The position numbers and the translations under genes are program-made. A stretch of DNA of 64,000 nt from Saccharothrix syringae. Its GTDB lineage: Bacteria > Actinomycetota > Actinomycetes > Mycobacteriales > Pseudonocardiaceae. The DNA lies in contig NZ_CP034550.1 in NCBI RefSeq assembly GCF_009498035.1, positions 6,200,001 to 6,264,000 on the forward strand, written 5' to 3'. Numbering within the stretch: position 1 is the first letter of the stretch; each line of letters opens with the position of its first letter. Under the pieces are notes generated by a model. It was not told where the DNA came from. It made no database searches and worked only from the letters and a program-made list of their open reading frames with translations. Below, in pieces: positions 8,692 through 17,138 of the stretch.

Positions 8692-9216
8692 TCAGGCATC
8701 GGAGTCGCCGGTGCGGCGCCGGTGACGGGCCCTGATCAGCGTCTGCGCCAGGTATCCGCCGAACTCGTCCACGCCGGCGGTGCCGGCGTCGTCGAGGCCG
8801 GCCACGGCATGGGTGGCGGCGGGGTCGTCGAGGAACGGCAGCGCCTCCGGCTGACCGCGCAGGGCGCCGGCGGCGCGCATCTCCGGGGCGCGGGCGAGGG
8901 TGCGGTGGATGAAGTCGACCAGTGGCCCCGGGTACCCCAGACGCCGTTCGAGGATCTGCCACTTCCCGTCATCCTCGCCGACCCAGGCCGTCAGCCGCTC
9001 GGCCAAGGCCTCGACGGAGACCTGGTCCCACCACCACATCAGGTGCTCCGTGGAGTAGGTGACCCGGTCGCCTTCCCGCCGGCCGTCCAGGACCTCGATC
9101 CCCTTCCCCGGACCCCAGTCGAGGCGACGGGCGGCGCGGGCATCGTCGAACGCCCGGCGGTAGCGCTCGGGATCGGCTCCGTGGTCGTCCATGAACTGCT
9201 CGTAGGTCTGGCGCAT
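8692..9216 (-). CDS. Hypothetical protein, 174 aa
   Basis: The ATG follows AGGAG with ten bases between. The protein is acidic and helical: TYEQFMDDHGADPERYRRAF at the start, a tryptophan-rich patch (HLMWWWDQVSVEALAERL) near residue 65, and a basic tail. There is no signal peptide. The family is not recognised. Upstream is an 800-bp gap carrying CRISPR-like repeats, so it is probably transcribed alone. Confidence 0.65.
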   Translation of the reverse strand: MRQTYEQFMDDHGADPERYRRAFDDARAARRLDWGPGKGIEVLDGRREGDRVTYSTEHLMWWWDQVSVEALAERLTAWVGEDDGKWQILERRLGYPGPLVDFIHRTLARAPEMRAAGALRGQPEALPFLDDPAATHAVAGLDDAGTAGVDEFGGYLAQTLIRARHRRRTGDSDA

Positions 9217-10012
9217 CGTGCTGGTGCTCCTGTTCGGGTAGAGGACGGGCATGGGCCGTGCCGACGTCGCCGTCGGGCCGGTCGGACACCGAACCGGTGA
9301 AGGCGGGACGGGGCCGGAGAAGTCGCCGGTGGTCGGCTGCGGCATGCGCGGCTGTCGCCGGCGTGCCGGGCGACGCGGCCGGCCGGCCGGGCTGGTGCGG
9401 TGCGGTGTCCGGATCATCAGGCAACGCGCCGCGCAGCAGACCGGGCCGCCACGGTTCCGGCGGGGGCCGGCCGGTCATCGGCGGTCGAACGGGTTTTCGC
9501 CGCCCCAACCGTCCACGCGCACGCCGGGAAACCCCGGATCGGCGGCGAACGGGGTGGTGTCGGGCAGGAAGCGGCACGGTGTCTCCGGGCACGGGAAGTC
9601 GACGTGACGGCGATACCCGGCAGGGTGCCGAGCTCCGCTTCGTGGTCACCCCCGCGTGCGCGGGATCAGGTGCCGTCGGTCGCGCCGGAGGCGGCGTCGA
9701 ACCCCGGGCGTCCCCGCGTGCGCGGGGTAGGTAAGGCCGAGGCGGCAGACTACCGTCCCAGCGCCGATCGGGGGCAGCGCCCTTCGGCACCCCGACCGGC
9801 ACTCAGGTACCGGCCCGCGCGTCGCGTCCCCACACAGCGGTGTCTCCCCCGCAGGTCGGCTGCACGTCGCCGGAGCGTCGCCCGGGGTCGAGCCACCGCC
9901 GGTCCGGCTCGCGATCCCCGCGAGGCGACGACGCCTCGAACCGCGTGGGCGCCCCCTCCCCTCCCCGCTCGGCGGTGGCGCCCATGGTGCGCGGCGCCGA
10001 GCGGGGGCCGGT
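9217..10012. other. Non-coding stretch with CRISPR-like remnant
   Basis: No convincing gene. Frames are open but have no natural composition; several owe their apparent peptides to CRISPR-like repeats at 9642-9732. The stretch separates two minus-strand genes. Confidence 0.45.
9642..9732. CRISPR. Orphan type I-E-like repeat pair
   Basis: Two copies of the palindromic core CCCGCGTGCGCGGG occur at 9651-9664 and 9713-9726. The offset of 62 bp is close to the 61-bp period of a 29-bp repeat plus 32-bp spacer. The flanks (GTGGTCAC... and GGGCGTC...) partly match actinobacterial type I-E repeats such as those at 56478-56567. No third repeat, leader or cas gene was found, so it is a degenerate remnant at best. 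Confidence 0.4.
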
Positions 10013-10903
10013 TCAGCGTGCGTCGTGGTGTTCGCCGAACGCCGCGGCCAGCTCGCGGTACAGCGCGTCGCGCTCGGGAGTGATCGGCAGGCAGTGCACG
10101 CCTTGGAAAGTGTGGTTCTCGACGTAGAAGACCTGCTGCTCCTCGTCGCGGTAGAGCGTGCAGCTGCCCTGGTGGTACAGGCCGGGCTCGTCCACCCGGG
10201 CCGGGGGCCTGACGTGGGGCTGGGCGTGCATCCGCCGGTAGACCAGGTGCAGTTGGTCGTATGGGTGCTCGCGCAGCGGATAACCGACGTCGTCGCGGCC
10301 GGTGGTCGAGTCGAGCTCGGCCCGGAAGCGGGCGCACAACGTGTTCTGTCGGGCGGCCTCGGCCTCGGCCGCCAGCAGCGGCGCGGCTTCCTGCTCGGTG
10401 GCGGGACGGACGAGGGTGTAGGCGATCGCCAGCTCGTCGCCCGGGTCGCCGAAGCCGGTGAACGTCGTGCGGGTGAGGACCGGGACCGCGATCGCCGAGC
10501 GGGTCACCACGACACCGGCGGCGTTCCCGGTCTCGGCCAGGCCGCACAGCGGGTGCTCCTCCCACCGGAAGGGCCACCAGCCCCGGTCGTCGACCCGCCA
10601 GGCCACCCGCACCGGCTCGCCGGCGGGCAGCGCGCCGATCTCCCAGATGCCCACCAGGGGGCGCGGGTCGGCCGGGTCGACGGGCAGCGCCGGGCTCTCC
10701 GGGCACCGGTCGTGCCGGGCACCGACCCGGCGGCCGGCGTCGATCCGGTCACCGTCGCCGGGCCACACCAGGTAGCCGCAGTCCACGCACCACGACATCG
10801 TGTGCTCGTTGGTCACCCGCCCGACGACGCGCAGCGTCACCCCGGGCGGCGGACCGGGCGGGCCCGCGGCGGGCCGGGGACGGGCGGAGGAGGGATCGGA
10901 CAC
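10013..10903 (-). CDS. Hypothetical protein of the 'VRPAT' paralogous family
   Basis: 296 residues from a GTG with GGGAG five bases upstream; ATG starts further in are possible. It carries a CxxC-like CVDCGYLVWPGD near residue 40 and the family motif YTLVRPATEQEAAPLL near 165. A C-terminal tyrosine-rich domain contains GSCTLYRDEEQQVFYVENHT. The C-terminal part resembles the end of the protein at 4341-5042 (both finish with a Pro-rich segment, then a short charged helix). Function unknown. Its upstream region shares short blocks, such as GCGTTG(T/A)GATCCTC, with the region upstream of 15353-16618. Confidence 0.7.
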   Translation of the reverse strand: MSDPSSARPRPAAGPPGPPPGVTLRVVGRVTNEHTMSWCVDCGYLVWPGDGDRIDAGRRVGARHDRCPESPALPVDPADPRPLVGIWEIGALPAGEPVRVAWRVDDRGWWPFRWEEHPLCGLAETGNAAGVVVTRSAIAVPVLTRTTFTGFGDPGDELAIAYTLVRPATEQEAAPLLAAEAEAARQNTLCARFRAELDSTTGRDDVGYPLREHPYDQLHLVYRRMHAQPHVRPPARVDEPGLYHQGSCTLYRDEEQQVFYVENHTFQGVHCLPITPERDALYRELAAAFGEHHDAR

Positions 10904-11193
10904 GGCAACTCCCGGGTGCGCGGGCGTCCACGGGGACGCGCGAGGACGGCTCGGATCCGGTGACCGGCCGGCGCGGTCGCGGCCGGCCACCACCGTGGCG
11001 TTGTGATCCTCGACGGGCCCGCAGCACCGCTGCCGGGTGTCGCTGCGCACGCCCGCACGACGGCGCGGGTGGTGCGCTGCCCAGGCTAGCGGGCGCCACC
11101 GACACCCAGGCCCGCTGCGCGCACCCGGGCAGGACCCGGCGTCACCCCGTGCAGGCCGCGGCGGCGGCGCGGGGTCGTCCACCGGCCCCGGTC

Positions 11194-11289
11194 GGACCGG
11201 TGTCCGTGCGAGGGCCGGCGGCCCTGCTCGGGGTTCACCACGCCCGGTCGTCTCCCGCGCGTCGGTCACCTCGACGTTCCGGGGACGCC
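11194..11289 (-). pseudogene. Remnant of the 15353-16618 gene C-terminus
   Basis: On the minus strand this stretch encodes VTDARETTGRGEPRAGPPA, closely matching VIDAREVTGRGEPRTWPPA near the end of the protein at 15353-16618. DNA identity is obvious over about 95 bp (for example TCCCG(C/G)GCGTCG(G/A)TCACCTCG). The rest of the gene is missing, so this is a leftover of a duplicated and deleted paralogue. The surrounding 10904-11511 holds no other supported gene. Confidence 0.55.
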
Positions 11290-11511
11290 CGCGACCCGTC
11301 ACAGGATCGCCGCGTACCCTCGCGGGTTCCGCCGGGCCCGGGAAGGCACGCCGTCGGACGGATCGACGGCCGCGGCGTCACGATCCGCACCGGCGGGTCC
11401 TTCACCGACGGCGTGGCCACCGGGACCCGGCCGGCGCCGCCCCGTGTCGAGTGAGAGACCGGTCCGGGCGCGGCCGGCGTCCAGGCGCCCCGCCCCGCGG
11501 TTCGGGTGCTG

Positions 11512-12042
11512 TCACAGGCTCGTCGCCCAGTGGGTCAGCGGGGGCGCTGTGTGCAGCGTGAGGCGGTAGTAGGCGTCGCGGACGTGGCGGGCGCGGTTCT
11601 CGCCGCACCGCAGCAGGCGGCGGATCGCGTTGCGGGAGGGGGCGCCGTCCACCAGGAAGAGCACGCCGTCGGCGACGGCCTGTTCCACGACCGCGAGCCG
11701 CTCGGCCAGCAGCCCGTCGTCGGCCGCGTAGAAGCCGTGGGCCCGCACCAGGTCCGCGATCTCGCGGGCCCCGTGGTCGAAGACGGTGCGGCCGCCGTGC
11801 ACGCGGTCGGCCACCGCGTAGATCTGGGCCCGCAGGTAGTTGCTCCGGCTGATCGCGATGACCGTCTCGGGGGTGACCGCATGCGACTCCAGCGGGCGCC
11901 AGCCGAGGCTTTCCGCGATGACCTGGGCATGAACGCACAGCAGGGCCGCGATGTCGGTCACGGCGCCGGTGACCGAGCGGCGGTCGCGGGCCACGTCCGA
12001 CAGGACTGCGGAGAACATGTCCACGGGAAATCTCCGCAACAT
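11512..12042 (-). CDS. Hypothetical protein, 176 aa
   Basis: The ATG at 12042 has AAGGA seven bases upstream; a GTG at 12060 is a less likely start. The protein is largely helical (SVTGAVTDIAALLCVHAQVI; DHGAREIADLVRAHGFYAAD; HVRDAYYRLTL) with no membrane segment. The family is not recognised. It is divergent from the secreted nuclease at 12726, with a 680-bp region between. Confidence 0.65.
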   Translation of the reverse strand: MLRRFPVDMFSAVLSDVARDRRSVTGAVTDIAALLCVHAQVIAESLGWRPLESHAVTPETVIAISRSNYLRAQIYAVADRVHGGRTVFDHGAREIADLVRAHGFYAADDGLLAERLAVVEQAVADGVLFLVDGAPSRNAIRRLLRCGENRARHVRDAYYRLTLHTAPPLTHWATSL

Positions 12043-12206
12043 GGGAAATCCTTCGTACACCGGGAGAGGAATTGCCGACAGGGAGGGATGCTAACCCCTC
12101 CCGTCGGCGTCGGAAAATCCGACCCGGACCAGTGCCGCAACCGGACCCAATTCACCCGACCCACCCCCTGACCTGCCGTCCGGACGGCACGTGTCCGTAA
12201 ATCAAT

Positions 12207-12218
12207 ATGGTGCACCAT
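12207..12218. promoter_or_regulatory. Palindrome in a 683-bp divergent region
   Basis: ATGGTGCACCAT is a perfect 12-bp palindrome in a locally AT-rich patch of the 12043-12725 intergenic region; a half-site-like AATGCACC follows at about 12228. It may be an operator for the flanking divergent genes. The rest of the region shows open frames without supported genes. Confidence 0.35.
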
Positions 12219-12725
12219 GCGTACACAATGCACCCTATTCGAGCCCGTGAATGGCGGAGAAACGGAGGGCGTCCCGGCTGCCCGACCCGGCGGGACCACC
12301 GCGTGGCGAGAACGGTCGGGCCCGCCCGTCGACCGGTGTCGACGGGCGGGGTCACCGCCGCCGTCGTCGTCGCGGCACCGGTTGCGCGGTGCGGCGTGGA
12401 AGGAGCAGGGCGCGGCGACGCGGGCGGCAAGGGCGGTCCGCCGGGGTGGCCGAGCGGAGGACGCGGCGGCCGGACCGGGTGTTCGTGGGGGATCACGCGG
12501 TCTACCGGCGGGCGCGTCGCGTGCCCCGCCCGGGTGAACACGTCACTCGTCAGGGCAGCGACATTCACAGATCGGGCACCCACCGCCGTCGCCGCCGGGG
12601 GGTGGATTGGGCTGCCGGGGTTGCGTTGCGCCCGAGGTCTTCCGCGTTTTCCCGGCACACGCCAGGCTTCGGCGCTGCACGGTCGTCGCCCGCGACGGCC
12701 ACCGGACGAGAGCAGGCGGAATTCC

Positions 12726-13976
12726 GTGCGAACAGGCAAAACCGGCAGGATCGCGGCGGCGTTGATCGGCACCCTGGCCTTGCTGGGCGCTACGGCGTCC
12801 ACCGCGGGCGCGGCAGCCGGGCCGGTCGACGTGCGGCTGCCAGTGTCCCCGGCCGCCCGGGCGGCACAGTCGACGCCGATACCCGTCGCGTCGAGCGCGG
12901 CCACGGGTGCGTGCACCGATCACGCCGACGGCAGCAGGTCCTGTGTGGACTACACCCCGCATCCCCGCGCGGGGACCGATGACGGGCACCGGCACGTCGG
13001 CATCCAGTCGACGTGGTGCGACTCGTTGAACGCGGGCACCTACTGGGTCACCCGTACCGAGGGCTGCGTGCACGGCGGCGTGTTCACCTACACCCTGCGC
13101 AACAGCTCGGGCACCGAGCTGGGCAGGGCGGTGATGGACTACGAGCAGGAGACCCTGCTCGGCACCACCAGCCTGGACTGGGGCGACGACACCGCCCTGA
13201 CCCCGACCTCGGTCACCGGCGCGCTGCTCGGGCTCACGGTGACCGCGACCGCGAACTGCGCCGGCTGCACCGTCGACGGCAACGCCACCTGGGGTGGGCT
13301 GATCGTGCAGGGCGACACCCTCCACGGCGGCGCCGACTTCGGCGCGCACCCGGCCGGGGGCGGCGTGGTGAACGTAACGACCGGTTATACCATGATTTTC
13401 GCGATGCCCGGCGCCGGCCCCTCCAATCCCGTGCCGATCCCCGGGCCGCCCACGCTGCGCTGCGACAGCCAGGTGGGCAGCGCGGCAGGCTGTGTCTTCT
13501 CGGCCGCCCGGCCGGTGCTGACGCTGTCGCTGTCCAACCCCGCGGTCGGCCAGGCCGCCGCGGCCTACCTGTGGACCCAGCTCTACCGCACCCCGCAGTG
13601 GGGCACCCCGGCCAGTCCGCTGCACCGCGAGGCCGACCCGGCGGTGCAGAACGCCAACCGCGCGGCCACCTGCAACTCCACCTTCGTCCCCAGCACGGCC
13701 TACAACCCCGGGGACTCATGCGACGAGTTCCCGTTCGCCGCGACCAAGGAATCCGCAGCCCGGCTGGGGTATCCGGGCAACACCTGCGCCGAGATCCACC
13801 CCTACCTTTCGGGCGGGGACTGGTACGTCACCGTCGTCTCCCCCGGCACCAACCCGTGCGTGCGTGCCCATGTCGAGGAGATCGTCAACGAGACCGCCGG
13901 CGGCCGGGTGGGGTTCCTCGCCGTGAACGCGCGGCTGCTCGACGGCGATCCCTACGAACTCGACGTGACCGCGTAG
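12726..13976 (+). CDS. Secreted protein with NucA/NucB-like nuclease domain
   Basis: 416 residues starting at GTG, with a Sec signal peptide: a basic start, a hydrophobic core around residues 10-28 (ALIGTLALLGATASTAGAAA), then a mature region. The middle is beta-rich with paired cysteines (CTDHADGSRSC; NCAGCTVDG), as in extracellular adhesion or inhibitor-like folds. The C-terminal third contains STAYNPGDSCDEFPFAATKE, matching the catalytic core of the NucA/NucB deoxyribonuclease family, followed by further cysteines. It probably acts on extracellular DNA. It stands alone, about 140 bp from a convergent gene. Confidence 0.75.
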   Translation: MRTGKTGRIAAALIGTLALLGATASTAGAAAGPVDVRLPVSPAARAAQSTPIPVASSAATGACTDHADGSRSCVDYTPHPRAGTDDGHRHVGIQSTWCDSLNAGTYWVTRTEGCVHGGVFTYTLRNSSGTELGRAVMDYEQETLLGTTSLDWGDDTALTPTSVTGALLGLTVTATANCAGCTVDGNATWGGLIVQGDTLHGGADFGAHPAGGGVVNVTTGYTMIFAMPGAGPSNPVPIPGPPTLRCDSQVGSAAGCVFSAARPVLTLSLSNPAVGQAAAAYLWTQLYRTPQWGTPASPLHREADPAVQNANRAATCNSTFVPSTAYNPGDSCDEFPFAATKESAARLGYPGNTCAEIHPYLSGGDWYVTVVSPGTNPCVRAHVEEIVNETAGGRVGFLAVNARLLDGDPYELDVTA

Positions 13977-14040
13977 GCTTCGGCGCCGTCTCCCCCGCCT
14001 CGGGCCCGCCCGTGTCCGGCGACCGCCCCGTGGGCCGCGC

Positions 14041-14085
14041 ACCGAACCCGACGGCACCGAACCCGACGGCACCGAACCCGACGGC
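14041..14085. repeat. Tandem 15-bp repeat, three copies
   Basis: Three identical copies of ACCGAACCCGACGGC lie between the convergent genes ending at 13976 and 14114. They are too few to suggest function; likely replication slippage. Confidence 0.7.
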
Positions 14086-14113
14086 ACCGGCCCCGGCGAG
14101 GTCGGATGCGCGG

Positions 14114-14812
14114 TTACTGCGGCAGGCGGGCCTGCGCGGTGCCGCCGGGGAAGGGCCCGGCGTCGACAGCGGGGTGCGGGCCCCGGCCGGAGGCGAGTGG
14201 CCTGAGCGGCCCCGCCGCAGCCGCGCTGGACGGACCGGGGGTGTGCTCGAACGGCAGGCTGTGGAGCTCGACGCCCAGCACCGGCGAGTCCGGATCCTGG
14301 GCGTCGGGATCCACGCCGGTCATCCGCGCGGCGACGCCCAGCGCCGCGGTCGTGTCGAACGTGTCCAGGGACGCGCCGTGGGCGTTCATCGCCTCGACCA
14401 GTTCGCGGGTGTCGGCGCCGCGCGGCGCGGGCCGCCCGGTGCGGGCCACTGCCAGGATCTCGCCGTCGACGGCGTGCAGCACGCGCACCCCGGCGGGGGT
14501 GCCGCCCACCGCCAGCATCCGGCCGCCGCCGATGGTCACCGCGCGCGCCACCGGCTCCCGCACGCCCTCCAGCGACCACGTCTCCCACACCAGCACCGAC
14601 CCCGGCCAGCCGGCCCCGGCCGGCACCTCCGGCTGCACCCCCAGCCGGACCCGCCCCGGCGGGATCTCCTCGCCGGCCCACACCAGCCACTCCCGGCGGC
14701 CCATCGACCGCGGCGACGAGACCGCCCCGGCCCCCCACCGGTCGAGCAGCCGCTCCACCGGCACGCCGGTGACCACCGAGACCATCACGTGGTCGACCAA
14801 CCCCAGCGACAC
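14114..14812 (-). CDS. DUF6461-like protein
   Basis: 232 residues from a GTG preceded by GGAGG at seven bases. The order of elements fits DUF6461-type proteins, which are of unknown function: an N-terminal helix with VVTGVPVERLLDRWGA, a middle strand SVLVWETWSLEGVREPVARA, then AVDGEILAVARTG. The C-terminal 40 residues are Pro/Gly/Ala-rich and probably disordered. The nearest gene upstream is a small frameshifted one about 260 bp away. Family assignment is by pattern memory and moderate in confidence. Confidence 0.65.
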   Translation of the reverse strand: MSLGLVDHVMVSVVTGVPVERLLDRWGAGAVSSPRSMGRREWLVWAGEEIPPGRVRLGVQPEVPAGAGWPGSVLVWETWSLEGVREPVARAVTIGGGRMLAVGGTPAGVRVLHAVDGEILAVARTGRPAPRGADTRELVEAMNAHGASLDTFDTTAALGVAARMTGVDPDAQDPDSPVLGVELHSLPFEHTPGPSSAAAAGPLRPLASGRGPHPAVDAGPFPGGTAQARLPQ

Positions 14813-15073
14813 CGTGCTTCCTCCTCGCTCGCCGACGCCCCGGCGGGCGCACCGCAGACGAGGACAGCACACCGTCACGCCGGCGCGCACCGTCCGCGCC
14901 GTGGCTCACTCCATCGGGCGAGCGTCGTCGGCCGCCCCCCGCAGCCGCCCCTCCAGCCCCGCCGGCTCCGGTGACCGCAGCCGGCCGACGACGTCCCGGC
15001 GGTCCGACGGCACAACGCGGGCGGAGCAGGCTCCACACGTGGCCTGCGCAGGGACCAGGCAGGCCCGCCGCAG

Positions 15074-15276
15074 TCACAAGCCCCAGACGCAGTGCGCGCC
15101 GTGCCCGTCGAACGCGGTGTCGAGCTGGTCGTCGGTGGCGTGCTCGTCGGTGCCCAGCGACGCCCTCTCCCCACCCCCGTCAGGTCGATGGCGGTGTGGA
15201 AGGCGTGCGCCAGCGCCGCGTAGACCTCGGGCTCCACCTCGGCCGGCAGCGTCACGGTGATCGTCCTGTCGCCCAC
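15074..15276 (-). pseudogene. Small gene with one-base frameshift
   Basis: From GTG at 15276 the frame encodes DRTITVTLPAEVEPEVYAAL and on. The natural continuation (RASLGTDEHATDDQLDTAFD, then GHGAHCVWGL and a stop at 15074) lies in the -1 frame. The switch falls at a run of Gs (ACGGGGGTGGGGAG on the coding strand); one extra G restores a protein of about 67 residues. Either the assembly misses a base or the gene is broken. The product would be a small acidic protein of unknown role. Confidence 0.55.
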
Positions 15277-15352
15277 CCCACGAGCGTGCCGGCGCCGCGC
15301 GAGGAGTTCACGGCGTCGGACCGCCGGGGCGAACCCTCGCACTCCGACGCGA

Positions 15353-16618
15353 TCACGCCGGCAGGGTGCGCTCGTCGAGCAGCCACAGCTGGATGGGTGT
15401 CGGGCCGGGTGCGGGCGGCCACGTCCGGGGCTCACCGCGTCCGGTCACCTCCCGGGCGTCGATCACCTCGGCGTCCGGGGACGCCAGCAGGTCGGCCACC
15501 GCCACCCGCGGGCGCAGGACCTCGACCTGCTGCCGGATCGCCGCGTCCACCCGCGGGTCGTGGCCGGCGCCGGACAGGGAGCGGGCGTCGAGCAGGCCGG
15601 TGCGGCGGGCGAGTGTGCGGACCGCGTCGTGCAGCGAGGTGCCGGTGAGCGGCAGCGGCAGCGGGATCAGGCCGTCGGCGCCGGGCCGCGGGGCCTGGTC
15701 GAGCACCAGGCGCAGCTCCGCGGGCCGGCCCGCGCCGTCCCACTCCAGGTGGGCGAACCACCCGATCGGGCCGTTCGGGGTCTCCAGCGTGACGTAGTAG
15801 CAGCGCACCGCGGGCCACCGCCGGACGAGGTCCTGTGGGAGGGCGTCGGAGGCGGCGGCGACGCGGTCGACCAGCCGGGGGTGCGGCAGCAGCACCGGGC
15901 GGCGGCCGGCCCGCCAGGCCCCGACGGCCGCCAGGATCGCCGTGGCACGCGTGAAGTCGGCCAATCCGGCGGCTCCCGGGCTCACCGGGTAGTCGCCGCC
16001 CAGGATGGCGGCGACGCGGCGGAGGGGCAGCCAGCACCAGCCCGGCCAGTCCCCGCCCTGGTCGGCGGCGTGGTCGAGCAGCTCGAACACGCCGGGGAAC
16101 CGCTGCGCCAGCTCGTGCTCGACGGTCGCCAGGCGCGACGCGGTCGCCTCGTAGAGCGGGCCCAGCCATGCCGAGGCGGCCGCACCGTCGACCGTGTCGG
16201 TGGGCGGGGCGTCGGCGGCGGCCGATCCGGTGCGGCCGGGCACCGACGGCTCGACCGCGTCGAGCAGGCTGCGGAACAGCAGCACGTCGGTCTCGGTGAG
16301 ACCGGCCGGGGTGGTCGCGGTGACCACGATCGTGCCGTGGATCGGCTCGTCGGTGCCGTCCAGTGCCCGCAGCATCAGCCGTGCCATCGGGTTGGGGTCG
16401 GCGATGTTCTCGGCGCCGCGCAGGCGGTGGAGCAGGAAGTCGCCGTCCGGGCTGTGGACCGGGCGGACGGCGACCCCGTCGCCCGGCCCGGTCGTGGCTT
16501 CCAGCACCGTGCGGATCTGCCCGCCGAGGTCGGGTTCGTCGGCGGTCTGGTCGGCGTAGTCGAGCACGGTGAGCTTGCCGCCGGGGGTGATCGCGACGTA
16601 GAGGTGGGGTCGGCTCAT
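15353..16618 (-). CDS. Hypothetical protein, 421 aa
   Basis: The start is the ATG with AGGAG six bases upstream. A beta-rich N-terminus (HLYVAITPGGKLTVLDYADQ) is followed by an alpha/beta region (GTIVVTATTPAGLTETDVLL). Next is a helical tryptophan-rich region (DWPGWCWLPLRRVAAILGGD) and a C-terminal domain ending in AREVTGRGEPRTWPP. No known catalytic motif, signal peptide or membrane segment is seen. A piece of a second copy survives at 11194-11289. A TAGACT -10-like hexamer lies on the minus strand about 170 bp upstream (around 16782). Confidence 0.7.
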   Translation of the reverse strand: MSRPHLYVAITPGGKLTVLDYADQTADEPDLGGQIRTVLEATTGPGDGVAVRPVHSPDGDFLLHRLRGAENIADPNPMARLMLRALDGTDEPIHGTIVVTATTPAGLTETDVLLFRSLLDAVEPSVPGRTGSAAADAPPTDTVDGAAASAWLGPLYEATASRLATVEHELAQRFPGVFELLDHAADQGGDWPGWCWLPLRRVAAILGGDYPVSPGAAGLADFTRATAILAAVGAWRAGRRPVLLPHPRLVDRVAAASDALPQDLVRRWPAVRCYYVTLETPNGPIGWFAHLEWDGAGRPAELRLVLDQAPRPGADGLIPLPLPLTGTSLHDAVRTLARRTGLLDARSLSGAGHDPRVDAAIRQQVEVLRPRVAVADLLASPDAEVIDAREVTGRGEPRTWPPAPGPTPIQLWLLDERTLPA

Positions 16619-17138
16619 GAGGATCTCCTGGTCCACGCGGATGACCGGGCGCGGCGTGGACGCGGCAGGGCAGGCTCGCGCGCCCGTGACGGCCCGGGGG
16701 CCGTGCGGCGTTGAGATCCTCAGCCGGGTCGTGGACCCCGCTGCTGTCCGAGGTCGGTGACGATCCCCGGGGAGGGCAAGTCTAGGCGAGGGCGCCACCG
16801 ACGTGATCGGGCACGGCGGCCCGCGGTCCGGTGTCGGGGCCGTGGTGGACCGGACTCGACGACTTCCCCGTCCGGACCGCCCCGGGGCGTGGGCGTCGGT
16901 GTCGGGTTTCTCGCCGACCTGCCGGCCGGTGAGGCGTGACCGTGGCGGCGGGGGCCGCCGGGACAGAACCGGGATCGACGGTCACCGGATCGGGTGACAC
17001 CGGAGGAGATGGCGCCGGCCCGGCTGCTGTTCACGGCCCTGCGGCCGGGTGCGCGGTGTGCCGCCGGGACGGTGGCGGACGCGTCGTGTGGGAGGCTGCG
17101 GCGGCCGTGGTTGCGAGGGGCGGGTGCGGGAGGATCGT
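16619..17138. other. Divergent promoter region
   Basis: It lies between divergent starts at 16618 and 17139. It holds a TAGACT-like -10 on the minus strand near 16782 and a block (GCGTTGAGATCCTC) shared with the region upstream of 10903. No gene is supported here. Confidence 0.4.

Noticed and set aside
7859..8962. Minus-strand frame across 8250-8690 with a passable stretch (LEAALIAVAAVPEVGVGP)
   Set aside because: The frame runs on antisense into the zinc-finger gene without a stop, and there is no ribosome binding site; treated as non-coding.
12951..12980. CATCCCCGCGCGGGGACC as another CRISPR repeat
   Set aside because: It lies inside the secreted nuclease gene, is a single short GC palindrome, and has no partner at 61 bp.
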